A program made the position numbers and the translations under genes. Under the pieces are notes generated by a model. The model was given only the letters and a program-made list of their open reading frames with translations. It made no database searches and was not told the origin of the DNA. From Thiomicrorhabdus sp041583835 (GTDB taxonomy: Bacteria; Pseudomonadota; Gammaproteobacteria; Thiomicrospirales; Thiomicrospiraceae), in the NCBI RefSeq assembly GCF_041583835.1, contig NZ_JBFHFC010000009.1, positions 1-64,000 of the forward strand: DNA of 64,000 bases, given 5' to 3'. This document shows, in pieces, positions 8,429 to 17,383 of the stretch (positions are counted from its first letter, which is position 1; the number at the start of each line of letters is the position of its first letter).

Positions 8429-10003
8429 ATGTCATTACAATTGGAAACCAGTAAGCGCAGAACGTTTGCGATTATTTCCCACCCGGATGCGGGTAAGACC
8501 ACTGTGACCGAAAAGCTGTTGTTATACGGTGGTGCGATTCAGATGGCCGGCGCGGTCAAGAGCCGAAAGACGGATCGTGCGGCCACTTCCGACTGGATGA
8601 AGATGGAGCAGGAGCGTGGTATTTCTGTCGCTTCATCCGTGATGCAGTTCCCTTATAAAGACGTGATGATGAACCTGCTGGATACTCCGGGGCATGAGGA
8701 CTTCTCTGAGGATACCTACCGTACCTTGACGGCGGTGGATTCAGCTTTGATGGTCATCGACGTTGCCAAGGGGGTTGAGGATCGTACCATCAAGTTAATG
8801 GAAGTCTGTCGTTTGCGTGATACGCCGATTTTGACCTTTATCAACAAGCTGGACCGTGAAGGTCGTGAACCGATCGATTTGATGGACGAAGTTGAAGACG
8901 TCTTGAAAATTAATTGCGCACCCATGACGTGGCCGATCGGGATGGGGAAGCGTTTTAAAGGGATTTATCATCTGTATAACGATACCATCCGTCTGTTTGC
9001 ACAGGCAGATGGCCAGCGTGCGGGTGAAGGTGAACTGATCGAAGGTTTGGATAATCCGCGTCTTGACGAGTTGATTGGCAGTCAGGCAGAAGAGCTACGT
9101 GAAGAGATCGACTTGGTTCGTGGTGCCAGTCATGAGTTCGATTTAGAGGCCTTCCTAAGCGGTGAGCTGACACCAGTGTTTTTCGGCTCTGCCGTGAATA
9201 ACTTTGGGCTTCAAGAATTGTTAGACGGTTTTGCCAAGTATGCTCCGCCACCTAAAGACCGGGATACAGAAACCCGTTTGGTTAAAGCGAATGAAGAGAA
9301 GTTGACTGGTTTCATCTTCAAGATTCAAGCGAATATGGATCCGCAGCACCGTGACCGTGTGGCTTTTATGCGCATCGTGTCCGGGAAGTACGAAAAGGGA
9401 ATGAAGTTGAAGCATGTGCGCATCGGTAAGGATGTGAAAATCGCTAAGGCGATCACGTTCCTGGCGAATAAGCGAGAGCATGCAGAGGAAGCGTATCCCG
9501 GCGATATCATTGGTCTGCACAATCACGGTACGATCAAGATCGGCGATACTTTCACGGAAGGCGAAAACTTGAAGTTCACCGGAATTCCTAACTTTGCACC
9601 GGAGTTGTTCCGTCGTGCCCAGTTGAAGGATCCGATGAAGATGAAAGCGTTGCAGAAAGGTTTGACCCAATTATCTGAAGAGGGTGCGACTCAGTTGTTC
9701 CGTCCGATAGCCAACAATGATTTGATTTTGGGTGCGGTCGGTATCCTGCAGTTTGAAGTGGTTGCACAGCGTTTGAAAGATGAATACAACGTAAGTTGTA
9801 TTTTCGAACCGGTCAATGTCAATACGGCGCGTTGGGTTCTCGGCGATAAGGCCGAGATCGATAAGTTCCTTGCTAAGGTGCGCGATAATGTGGCATACGA
9901 TGCAGCGGATCAATTAGTGTATATTGCGCCGACCCGTGTGAACCTATCCTTGACTGAAGAGCGTTGGCCTAATTTGAAGTTTGTTGCGACTCGCGAACAT
10001 TAA
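8429..10003 (+). CDS. prfC: peptide chain release factor 3 (RF3)
   Basis: RF3 is a translational GTPase that removes RF1 or RF2 from the ribosome after peptide release. The G1 motif SHPDAGKTT begins near residue 17, the switch II region reads DTPGHEDFSEDTYRTL, and NKLDRE is the G4 motif. At 524 aa it matches E. coli RF3 (529). The RF3-specific C-terminal block with LRFEV-like LQFEVVAQRL is present. It stands between two strong terminators and is probably monocistronic. Confidence 0.97.
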   Translation: MSLQLETSKRRTFAIISHPDAGKTTVTEKLLLYGGAIQMAGAVKSRKTDRAATSDWMKMEQERGISVASSVMQFPYKDVMMNLLDTPGHEDFSEDTYRTLTAVDSALMVIDVAKGVEDRTIKLMEVCRLRDTPILTFINKLDREGREPIDLMDEVEDVLKINCAPMTWPIGMGKRFKGIYHLYNDTIRLFAQADGQRAGEGELIEGLDNPRLDELIGSQAEELREEIDLVRGASHEFDLEAFLSGELTPVFFGSAVNNFGLQELLDGFAKYAPPPKDRDTETRLVKANEEKLTGFIFKIQANMDPQHRDRVAFMRIVSGKYEKGMKLKHVRIGKDVKIAKAITFLANKREHAEEAYPGDIIGLHNHGTIKIGDTFTEGENLKFTGIPNFAPELFRRAQLKDPMKMKALQKGLTQLSEEGATQLFRPIANNDLILGAVGILQFEVVAQRLKDEYNVSCIFEPVNVNTARWVLGDKAEIDKFLAKVRDNVAYDAADQLVYIAPTRVNLSLTEERWPNLKFVATREH

Positions 10004-10030
10004 TTAGGTTTTATAGCCTTTGCAAACAAA

Positions 10031-10066
10031 AAGCCCTGCCGGAATGCATTCCGGCAGGGCTTTTTT
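10031..10066. terminator. bidirectional terminator between prfC and the OmpA-like lipoprotein
   Basis: A perfect 32-bp palindrome (10031-10062) has arms AAGCCCTGCCGGAATG and CATTCCGGCAGGGCTT. It is flanked by an A-run on the left and a T-run on the right, so it serves both convergent genes. Confidence 0.93.
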
Positions 10067-10104
10067 ATTCCTATGTCAAAGACCGGTTTGATCCGGATTT
10101 GGCA

Positions 10105-10752
10105 TTAAATTTCGCTGATCAGGAACGTTACGCGACGGTTTTGGCGTTTGCCTTCCGGAGTGGCGTTGCTGGCAATCGGACGTTCTTCACCGTAACCGTA
10201 AGTGGTAATGCGATTACTTGCGATACCGTTGCGCATTAGGTGTAAGGCGACGCCCTTAGCGCGGTTTTCGGATAGTTGCTGGTTATAGGCGGTAGAACCG
10301 TCTGAATCCGTATGTCCTTCAACATAAACGCGCGTGTTCGGGTGTTTATTCAGTGCGTTGATAACCGGTGTTAAGCGTGTCAGTTCATAGGGTTCTAATT
10401 CGGCCGAACCGGAACGGAAGTTGACGTTTTGGACGTTAACGTGGTTGTAGTCCTGATCGCCGATTTTAACCGCTTCTACATTGTTGTTTGGGTCGTTGGC
10501 TGTATCGGCGTAGACTTCATCGTAAACCGCTCTAGCGGTAATCCCTGTAATGGCACCGACGGCTACTTTTCCGACGTTATTGTCTACACCAAGGGCGTTT
10601 GCAGCCAAGATGCCGCCGATACCGGCTGCAACGGTGATAATGTTTTTTTCTTGTTCTCTTTCTTCAGCTGTTTTATTCGGATTGGTTGAACAGCCGGACA
10701 TTACGCTTAACGCGGTGGTTGCCGCGATGGCAGCGATTATTTTTTTGTTCAT
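10105..10752 (-). CDS. OmpA-family outer membrane lipoprotein with glycine-zipper region
   Basis: A lipoprotein signal ends in the lipobox MSGC (about 18-21). A glycine- and alanine-rich stretch (about 43-75) looks like a glycine zipper. The C-terminal OmpA domain (about 110-212) carries VYVEGHTDSDGS and NQQLSENRAKGV, the peptidoglycan-binding signature. It probably anchors the outer membrane to the cell wall, like E. coli YiaD, but family resemblance does not prove orthology. It is monocistronic. The 10753-10955 gap behind it contains AT-rich sequence with no further gene that I can see. Confidence 0.9.
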   Translation of the reverse strand: MNKKIIAAIAATTALSVMSGCSTNPNKTAEEREQEKNIITVAAGIGGILAANALGVDNNVGKVAVGAITGITARAVYDEVYADTANDPNNNVEAVKIGDQDYNHVNVQNVNFRSGSAELEPYELTRLTPVINALNKHPNTRVYVEGHTDSDGSTAYNQQLSENRAKGVALHLMRNGIASNRITTYGYGEERPIASNATPEGKRQNRRVTFLISEI

Positions 10753-10955
10753 AACGTTCTCCCGTAATGGAATGATTGTCCTATCGGACGTAAATAATCT
10801 TTATTGTTACTATTAATAGGTAAATTTTTAAAATTTTCAAGCTAATTGAATGAATCTCAATTATTTTTAAAGCCTGTGAATCGTAATAGATAGCGCGTTT
10901 AAAGCCGAGGGTTCAAGGAAGATGTGAGGTCTGCTTTTCGATTCGGACTGCCCTT

Positions 10956-12313
10956 TTAAAGCAGAACAATCGTTGCCAGGCCAAGGAAAACGAAAAAGCC
11001 TAAGGAATCGGTTACTGTGGTCAGCATCAATCCTGAAGCGAGAGCAGGATCGATACGCATACGTTGTAGAATCAATGGAATACTCGCTCCGGCTAATGCT
11101 GCGGCGAGTAGATTGATCATCATGGCAGAAGCGAAAATTAAGCTAAGTGCCAGATCCTGGAACCATAGAAGTACGGCTGTACCGGTTAAAAAAGCCCAAA
11201 TGAGTCCGTTTAAAGCGCCTACGGTAGTTTCTTTTATGAGTAGCGAGCGACTGTTGTTACTGCCGAGTTTGCCCGTGGCCAATGCTCTGATAACGATGGT
11301 GGCAGTTTGGGTTCCGGCGATGCCCCCCATACTGGCAATGATTGGCATCAAGACCGCTAAGGCCACGATCTTTTCGATCGATGCATCAAACAGACCGATA
11401 ACGATTAAGCGAAAATCGCGGTGAGCAGGTTGATCCCCAGCCAGAAAGTACGGCGTTTAGCCGCAAGTGTGGCCGGTGCGAAGATATCTTCGTCTTCGTT
11501 CAAACCGGCGCTGACTAATTGAGCGTGTTCACCTTCTTCACGGATGATGTCGACCACGTCATCGATTGTGATACGACCTAAAATTTTGTTGTGGTCATTG
11601 AGCACGGCGATCGAGATCAGGTCGTGTTTTTCAAAGATATAAGCCACTTCCTTTTCTGGCGTATAGGCTCTGATCGTTGGTTTTTGAGTGTCCACCAAAT
11701 CCGAAACCAATGTGTCCGGATCGTGGGTGATCAACGCATTGATTTTAAGGGTACCTACATAATGGTCTTCGCGGTCGCGGACAAATAGATCCACGGTTGA
11801 GGTTGGAAGTTCCCCTAATTTTCGCAGGTATCGCAGAACAACATCCAAGGTCACGTCCGCACGAACCGCGATAAAGTCTGTACTCATCAAACCGCCGGCG
11901 GTATCCTCAGGATAGGATAGTGCCATCTCTACCGCACTACGATCTTCTTCGTTCAGTGATTCTAATAAAGTTTGTTGGTCTTCGTCGTTAAGCGATTGAA
12001 CGATGTCGGCGATGTCGTCGGTTTCGAGGTGTTCCGCAATTTCGGTGATTTCGTGCGGTGCCAGTTGTTCTAACAGGCTGGCACGTACTTCATCATTGGT
12101 ATGGGCGAGTATTTCACCTTGAGCGTCGGAACTGATCAATTCCCATAGAAAGTGACGTCCTTTGGGAGGTAAGGATTCGAGGATTTCAGCAAGGTCTTCT
12201 GCGACCAGTTGGGCGCTTAATTCAGGAACTTGGCTCGGATTTTGTTCCTGTACTGCGGCAAGGAGTTGGGCTGTAAGCTGCGCTTTGTCCGTAACGGTGT
12301 TGCTTTGTACCAT
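10956..12313 (-). pseudogene. mgtE: mgtE-type magnesium transporter, interrupted by a frameshift
   Basis: MgtE is a Mg2+ channel with a cytosolic N domain and CBS pair followed by five membrane helices. The upstream part (12313-11405, 302 aa) holds the N domain (about 20-130), the CBS pair (about 140-265) and the start of the first helix, ending in INLLTAIFA then TAA. The downstream part, in another frame, resumes at once with IVIGLFDASIEKIVALAVLMPI and runs intact to 10956. Homologues read straight through here, so one base appears to be missing near 11404-11410. I see no slippery heptamer. The remaining motifs are conserved, so it is either a recent mutation or a sequencing error. Confidence 0.88.
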
Positions 12314-12430
12314 GGCGCCTCCTTGCTTAAATGTAGAATTTGCGTTTGATTTTAAGGTATTTTAGCAGGCATTTATAACAATTTAATGAAAAATGGCCTA
12401 GTAATAGGGGTTGTAGGTAGGATCAGGCAA

Positions 12431-12458
12431 AAAAAACGCCCAATAATGTGGGCGTTTT
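12431..12458 (-). terminator. terminator of hpf
   Basis: Arms AAAACGCCCA (12433-12442) and TGGGCGTTTT (12449-12458) flank a 6-nt loop. On the minus strand a run of eight T follows. It lies between hpf and mgtE. Confidence 0.88.
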
Positions 12459-12491
12459 AGAAAATCAAAACGATTTGATGTAAAAGTCAAC

Positions 12492-12812
12492 TTATGCCAT
12501 GTTTTTTACACCGCCAGATTTCTGGTTATGGTCGCTCATTTTTTCTTTGTGCTTAATGATTTGGCGATCTAACTTGTCGACTAAACCATCAATAGAAGCA
12601 TACATATCTTCAGTGTCATGTTGGGCAAATAAATCTGCACCTGATGCGTGGACAGTCGCTTCTGCTTTTTGAAGTTGTTTTTCAACTGTTAGAATAACGT
12701 GAACATTGGTTACGTGGTCGAAATGACGTTCCAATTTTCCGACTTTTTCAGTTACGTAGTCACGTATTGCATCAGTAAGGTCCATGTGATGACCGGTAAT
12801 GTTGATTTGCAT
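12492..12812 (-). CDS. hpf: ribosome hibernation promoting factor, short form
   Basis: HPF binds the small subunit and helps dimerise idle ribosomes in stationary phase. The 106-aa protein begins MQINITGHHMDLTDAIRDYV, the typical start. It also has the EDMYASIDGLVDKLDRQIIKHKEK block that closes the RaiA/HPF fold. There is no long C-terminal domain, so this is the short gammaproteobacterial type. It follows lptB without the rpoN gene that usually separates them. Confidence 0.95.
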   Translation of the reverse strand: MQINITGHHMDLTDAIRDYVTEKVGKLERHFDHVTNVHVILTVEKQLQKAEATVHASGADLFAQHDTEDMYASIDGLVDKLDRQIIKHKEKMSDHNQKSGGVKNMA

Positions 12813-12858
12813 TGTATCGCTCCTTTATTCTTGTGTCATGCGATGCCAAAATTTAAGC

Positions 12859-12913
12859 TTAAAGCGCTTTATTTATCAGCCATTATTTGCAATTTCTTGA
12901 TAAAGGCGCTTTA
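12859..12913 (-). repeat. imperfect inverted repeat in the hpf leader
   Basis: AAAGCGCTTTATTTATCA on the left arm matches the reverse complement of TTGATAAAGGCGCTTT on the right arm, with small gaps. It lies 47-100 bp upstream of the hpf start codon. It could form a leader hairpin in the hpf mRNA. No regulator-specific consensus is recognised. Confidence 0.4.
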
Positions 12914-13030
12914 GTTTTTAATCACTTTCAGTATAACATCAACCGTGTCTAAATCGATATTTATTGATTGAAAATTCTATTGGGAAGAGGGTCTTTTTTA
13001 GGATAAAAGGCTTTCTGGGATACCGTTGGG

Positions 13031-13753
13031 TTAAATGAAATCTTCGCCCAAATAAACTTTTTTGACGTCAGCATTGGAGAGGACTTCGTCGGGTTTGCCC
13101 GAGGCCAATATCGTACCCGCGTGAAGGATGTAGGCATAATCACAAACTCCAAGTGTTTCGCGGACGTTGTGGTCGGTGATGAGCACGCCGATGCCTTTGT
13201 CTTTGAGGTGGAGAATGATGTTTTGGATGTCTTTGACCGAAATCGGATCGACGCCTGCAAAAGGTTCGTCCAGTAGTATGAAATTCGGTTCCATTGCCAA
13301 CGCTCTGGCGATTTCAACGCGGCGGCGTTCTCCGCCCGATAGAGCTTGTCCGGGTTGTTCGAGGATGTGTCCGATCTGAAGATCGTCAATCAGGTGTTCG
13401 AAAATCAGGTTGCGTTTATCGGAGTCGAGTTCGGTGCGCATTTCTAAAATGGCTCGAATGTTTTCTTCAACGGTGAGTTTACGAAATACGGAAGCTTCTT
13501 GAGGCAGGTAGCCGATTCCGCGTTTGGCGCGTTCGTGAATCGGTAGCTGGCTAATCTCTTCATTACCGAGATAAATCTCTCCGCCATCATTGGCAATTAG
13601 CCCTGTCATCATATAAAACGTAGTGGTTTTTCCGGCTCCGTTCGGGCCTAACAAGCCCACTACCTGACCGTTATAAACATCTAAGTCGACGGAGGTGACT
13701 ACGGTACGTTTTTTATAGCTTTTTGCGAGGTTTCTGGCATAAAAGTGCGACAC
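13031..13753 (-). CDS. lptB: LPS export ABC transporter ATPase LptB
   Basis: LptB powers extraction of lipopolysaccharide from the inner membrane with LptF and LptG. The 240-aa protein has Walker A GPNGAGKTT (36-44), signature LSGGERRR, Walker B FILLDEPFAGVDP, and the H-loop DHNVRE. The sequence LPQEASVFRKLTVEEN is typical of LptB. It is the last gene of the leftward kdsC-lptC-lptA-lptB run. 218 bp then separate it from hpf. Confidence 0.97.
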   Translation of the reverse strand: MSHFYARNLAKSYKKRTVVTSVDLDVYNGQVVGLLGPNGAGKTTTFYMMTGLIANDGGEIYLGNEEISQLPIHERAKRGIGYLPQEASVFRKLTVEENIRAILEMRTELDSDKRNLIFEHLIDDLQIGHILEQPGQALSGGERRRVEIARALAMEPNFILLDEPFAGVDPISVKDIQNIILHLKDKGIGVLITDHNVRETLGVCDYAYILHAGTILASGKPDEVLSNADVKKVYLGEDFI

Positions 13754-13778
13754 GAGACGATTTCCTGTTTATTTCCGG

Positions 13779-14312
13779 TTACTTGGGCTGTGTGCTTTCA
13801 GGCATGATGGTAACGGAGATGCGTTTTTTCTCTTGCTGGGTACTGTTAGCTTGTAGGGTTTTGTTTTTCATGTCGTAATGCAGTTCCGGACCGGTAATCA
13901 TTTGTTTGCCGGGTTGTTCGACTTGAGCGTCGCCTCTGAGTAGAACGGTTTTTGAGTTGGCTCGATAATCGATGAAGTCTGCCTTGCCTTTAATCCAAGA
14001 CTGTTCGACTTGATCGAAGCGTTTGAATTTAGCCGGTTTACCGTCTACTTGTATCCATTCTATTTCGCGTTTCGGGTGATGGATGGTGATTTTGTCGCCG
14101 GTTAACGTCAGGCTGCCTTGAATCACTTCGACATCGCCGGTATAGACGCTAATGCCTTGTTGATCTTGAATATCCAACGCATCGGCACTGATATGGATCG
14201 GTTGCTCTTCGTCCGGCGTATTGTCTGCAGCGTGGATGGGCGTTGTCAGACTGGCCGCTGTAATACCTATAGTAAATAATAACCAGGATGAAAATGACTT
14301 TAAATCAATCAT
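13779..14312 (-). CDS. lptA: LPS transport periplasmic protein LptA
   Basis: LptA forms the periplasmic bridge that carries LPS from LptC to LptD. A signal peptide (about 1-28, ending IHA) precedes an OstA/LptA jellyroll (about 38-150) with PIHISADALDIQDQQGISVY and VIQGSLTLTGDKI. The 177-aa length fits (E. coli 185). It lies 25 bp upstream of lptB and 11 bp downstream of lptC. Confidence 0.95.
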   Translation of the reverse strand: MIDLKSFSSWLLFTIGITAASLTTPIHAADNTPDEEQPIHISADALDIQDQQGISVYTGDVEVIQGSLTLTGDKITIHHPKREIEWIQVDGKPAKFKRFDQVEQSWIKGKADFIDYRANSKTVLLRGDAQVEQPGKQMITGPELHYDMKNKTLQANSTQQEKKRISVTIMPESTQPK

Positions 14313-14323
14313 GTTGTCTCGCT

Positions 14324-14926
14324 TTATTGTTCCTGACTTGCTTGCGGGATGTATTGTCCTTTCACATTCGACAAGAGTTGAAAATGTTTCTTTTGAATGT
14401 CTGCTTTGAGCCCGGTTCCCGTCGTAACGGCGCCCGGTTGCGTAATGGTCACATCGTCCGCTGAGCTAACCTGCTGGGTACTCGCATTATAAGTGATGGA
14501 CTGTGTTTTTAAGGTTTTATTTTGCGATTCGTCGGTAATCTTGGCGTAGGGTAAATCGTATTGCGTGATGACGACATTGCCACTGAGATCCACTTGCGAT
14601 TCATTGTATGTTTCGCCGCGTTGACTACTGATCGTGACGGTTTGCTGCGGTTCGGCGATTACAATTCGTGGGTTGGACAGTTCGCTTTTTTTCAGCGATT
14701 CCTGATAAAACACGCTGGTTGCTTGGGTAACGGTGTTTTTGTGGTTTTCGGTTTTGTCGAACTGCCATGTCGTAGCATTAAAAAGCTGCCAACTGTAATC
14801 GGTTGTTTGCAGTGATGAAGAGCGGCTGACGGTCGAGGTCGATGTGTTTTGCTGGAAAGCGATCCATAACGCTAGGGCGGATAGAATGAGTGCAAATAAG
14901 ATAAAGCGGCTGTTAAGCATTTGCAT
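14324..14926 (-). CDS. lptC: LPS export system protein LptC
   Basis: LptC is the bitopic inner membrane protein that hands LPS to LptA. A single N-terminal helix (about 8-24) is followed by a periplasmic jellyroll with LLNADV-like repeats, typical of the YrbK/LptC fold. The 200-aa sequence is poorly conserved, as usual for this family. Placement directly between kdsC and lptA supports the call. Confidence 0.88.
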   Translation of the reverse strand: MQMLNSRFILFALILSALALWIAFQQNTSTSTVSRSSSLQTTDYSWQLFNATTWQFDKTENHKNTVTQATSVFYQESLKKSELSNPRIVIAEPQQTVTISSQRGETYNESQVDLSGNVVITQYDLPYAKITDESQNKTLKTQSITYNASTQQVSSADDVTITQPGAVTTGTGLKADIQKKHFQLLSNVKGQYIPQASQEQ

Positions 14927-14985
14927 CTCCTGATCCGGTTAATTCATGGGTTAAGTTTTTGTGGATGCGTCTATTTTATACCCGA

Positions 14986-15525
14986 TTACAGCGTTTCTCG
15001 CAGGAAAAAATCCATGTGCTGTTGCCAGCTGCCTTGGGATTTCATAATCAGTTCGCAGGTTTCTCTGACGCAGCCTTGTCCGCCATTGAATTCGGAAACA
15101 TGATTGACGCGTGATTTGACTTCCGGATCGCCGTCCGCCGGTGTGACCGACAGACCGACACGAGTAAGAATCGGAAGGTCTAGGATGTCATCGCCGATAT
15201 AGGCGATTTCATCGAATTCCAAGCCAAGTTTTTCAATGAGTTTTAAGAAAGTCGGTAGTTTATCCGGTACCCCTTGGTAGACGTGTTTGACTTTCAAGTC
15301 GCGCATGCGATTGGTCACCAACTGTGATTTTCTTCCGGTGATGATGCCGATGTCCACATTGGATTTTTGCAACAGAACCATGCCGTGACCGTCTCGGGTG
15401 TAGAAGGCTTTATGCTCTTGACCGTCGTCACTGTAGTAGAGGAAGTTGTTCGTCAAAACGCCGTCCACATCCAGGATCAGTAATTTGATTTTTTTGGCTT
15501 TTGCAATCAGGGTTTCCGAGAACAT
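14986..15525 (-). CDS. kdsC: 3-deoxy-D-manno-octulosonate 8-phosphate phosphatase KdsC
   Basis: KdsC removes the phosphate from Kdo-8-phosphate in the synthesis of the LPS inner-core sugar Kdo. The HAD nucleophile motif DVDGVLT lies at 19-25. GDDILDLPIL supplies the acidic metal-binding motif, and TGRKSQLV is the second HAD motif. At 179 aa it is the usual capless form. The partner isomerase kdsD, usually next to it, is not in this window. Confidence 0.95.
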   Translation of the reverse strand: MFSETLIAKAKKIKLLILDVDGVLTNNFLYYSDDGQEHKAFYTRDGHGMVLLQKSNVDIGIITGRKSQLVTNRMRDLKVKHVYQGVPDKLPTFLKLIEKLGLEFDEIAYIGDDILDLPILTRVGLSVTPADGDPEVKSRVNHVSEFNGGQGCVRETCELIMKSQGSWQQHMDFFLRETL

Positions 15526-15551
15526 GGCTTTTCCTTTCGGCGGATTTTAAT

Positions 15552-16541
15552 TTAGGCGCTTGTCGAGCGTAGGTAAAGGGTAAACAAATACGCGGCAAAA
15601 GCCAAGGTTAGAAGAATGCCTTTAGGTGCGTTGATGACGGCGTGGCCTTTATAAGGCAGGGCAAGCAGTAGCATGGCTAAGGTAAATCCTAGCATGACGG
15701 GGATGTCTTCGGTTAGGACGGAGTGTTCTAAAACCGACGGAGCCAATAGTCCGGGAACCGCCAGAACGGCAAGGATGTTGAATAGGTTCGAGCCCACTAT
15801 GTTACCGATCATCAGATCCGCTTCATTTTTACGAGCTGCGGTAATGGCGGCTGCAAGTTCGGGTAGGCTGGTTCCGATTGCGATGATGGTTAGGCCGATG
15901 ACCACTTCTGGTACTTCAAAGAAATGGGCGATTTCAACCGCACCCCAAACCATGATCTTGGCGCTGATCATTAAGATGACCAAGCCACCGATCAACATTA
16001 AAATGGCTTTTTTAAGCGGAAAGTCCGGCATGGTGTCAACGACTTGGGTTGTTTCGCTGGCGATAGGGTCTTGAGGATCAACTTCTTTATTTACTTTGAT
16101 CATCCAAATCATCACGATCACCAGTGCGGAAACCAGAATAATTCCGTCCATGACGTCAAGGTGGCCGTCAAGCAGTAGTAAATAAGCGCCGACCGAGATG
16201 GCGAGCAGTACGGGAAGTTCGCGTCGGATTAAACTCGACTTCACTACGATAGGTGCGATGATGGCGGTAACCCCTAGTACTAATCCGATATTGGCGATGT
16301 TTGAGCCGATAGCATTTCCGACCGCCAATCCAGGGCTGTTATCCAGCGAGGCTAATGTGGCAACAACGACTTCGGGCATTGAGGTTCCGAAGCCTAATAC
16401 GACAACGCCGATAACTAAAGGAGAGATGGAGAGGTGGTTTGCCGTGCTGGCCGAGCCGTCGATGAAAATGTCAGAACTCCATACCAATAGTGCAAGACCG
16501 ACTATGAGTGCTAATGCTGGAATTAATAAGGATATTGCCAT
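15552..16541 (-). CDS. K+-independent Ca2+/Na+ antiporter-family protein (YrbG-like)
   Basis: This is a CaCA-superfamily cation exchanger with two inverted repeats. The two alpha repeats read GFGTSMPEVVVATLAS...AIGSNIANIGLVLG and AIGTSLPELAAAITAA...IVGSNLFNILAV. About ten membrane helices are predicted. I start at the ATG at 16541 (329 aa), where the first helix begins as in the family. An in-frame TTG at 16577 would add 12 residues. Homologues (YrbG) occupy the same place ahead of kdsC in other gammaproteobacteria, but the true substrate is uncertain. Confidence 0.9.
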   Translation of the reverse strand: MAISLLIPALALIVGLALLVWSSDIFIDGSASTANHLSISPLVIGVVVLGFGTSMPEVVVATLASLDNSPGLAVGNAIGSNIANIGLVLGVTAIIAPIVVKSSLIRRELPVLLAISVGAYLLLLDGHLDVMDGIILVSALVIVMIWMIKVNKEVDPQDPIASETTQVVDTMPDFPLKKAILMLIGGLVILMISAKIMVWGAVEIAHFFEVPEVVIGLTIIAIGTSLPELAAAITAARKNEADLMIGNIVGSNLFNILAVLAVPGLLAPSVLEHSVLTEDIPVMLGFTLAMLLLALPYKGHAVINAPKGILLTLAFAAYLFTLYLRSTSA

Positions 16542-16711
16542 TTCGTAAGTACTTTTGAGAAAAATGTTAACCTGCAATTATAACTAATGTAACAGCGTTT
16601 GATAAAATTATTTTATGTGTAGCTATGTTAAAGCTTCTCGGTGGTAAACTATGCACAGTCAAAAAAAAGGCCGAATTTTTTATATGTATTTTGCGAAGAT
16701 GGGAGCAGTTT

Positions 16712-17314
16712 GTGGATAATTTGCAGGTTGGTGCCGTTGGGTGGTTGCACGCGGATTGGCAGGGAACGTTTTATCCGGATGACATGCCGCAAGAGTGGCA
16801 GTTGGATTATTACGGTAATGCTTTTCATGTGGTGTTGGTGCCTCAATCACAGTGGTTGGAATGGCGTGATGAGGAGCTGGAAGATTATGCAGATAATGTT
16901 GAAGAAGATTTTGCGTTCTATCTGGAGTTAAAGGAACCTGTCGATCAACACAAACTTCAACAGTTGTTGTTGGTTAAGCAGGTTCTGGGCAGTTTTCTTT
17001 GTGGCGTCGTGGTGTTTTCCGAATCTTGGTTGCCGGAGCGTTCGTTGGAAGGTGTTCCTGTGAGTCTGGTTTCGAAGTCATTACAGTTGCCGGGGTGGCA
17101 CTGGGAAGTGGAGGGCAGCATTTTATCGGGCGCTCCTTTTGGATATGTTGAAAATTTGCAAGAAGACGGTAAATGGCAGACGGCACTGTTGCAAGACTTT
17201 GTTGGTAGTTTCCCACCGGGCTTGCTTGGCGCGCCTTTTTTTATAGGTGGGGACTCTATTGATATGGCGCAGGTAACTAATTTAAAGGTTATTGGCGAGC
17301 TGTTGGGATATTAA
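16712..17314 (+). CDS. hypothetical protein with a DUF72-like N-terminus
   Basis: I do not recognise a named family for the whole protein. The first half (VGAVGWLHADWQGTFYPDD, LDYYGNAF, then FAFYLELK) follows the opening pattern of DUF72/YecE proteins. However, only about 200 aa are present and the rest of that barrel is not evident. I start at the GTG at 16712 because GGGAG lies 6 nt before it; an in-frame start at 16625 lacks such a site. It stands alone between the divergent antiporter gene and the mla operon. The sequence is rich in Trp and acidic residues and has no signal peptide. Confidence 0.7.
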   Translation: MDNLQVGAVGWLHADWQGTFYPDDMPQEWQLDYYGNAFHVVLVPQSQWLEWRDEELEDYADNVEEDFAFYLELKEPVDQHKLQQLLLVKQVLGSFLCGVVVFSESWLPERSLEGVPVSLVSKSLQLPGWHWEVEGSILSGAPFGYVENLQEDGKWQTALLQDFVGSFPPGLLGAPFFIGGDSIDMAQVTNLKVIGELLGY

Positions 17315-17383
17315 AATTCGTTTGTTAAATTTCCTTTGTAATTGGGCAAACTGATTTAAAATGGGATACGTAAAAATCGATAG

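Noticed and set aside
11405..11412. Programmed frameshift as the explanation of the mgtE break
   Set aside because: No X-XXY-YYZ slippery heptamer or following stem was seen at the junction. A missing base is simpler.
12314..12430. Magnesium riboswitch ahead of mgtE
   Set aside because: The leader is short and AT-rich, with no recognisable M-box or similar structure.
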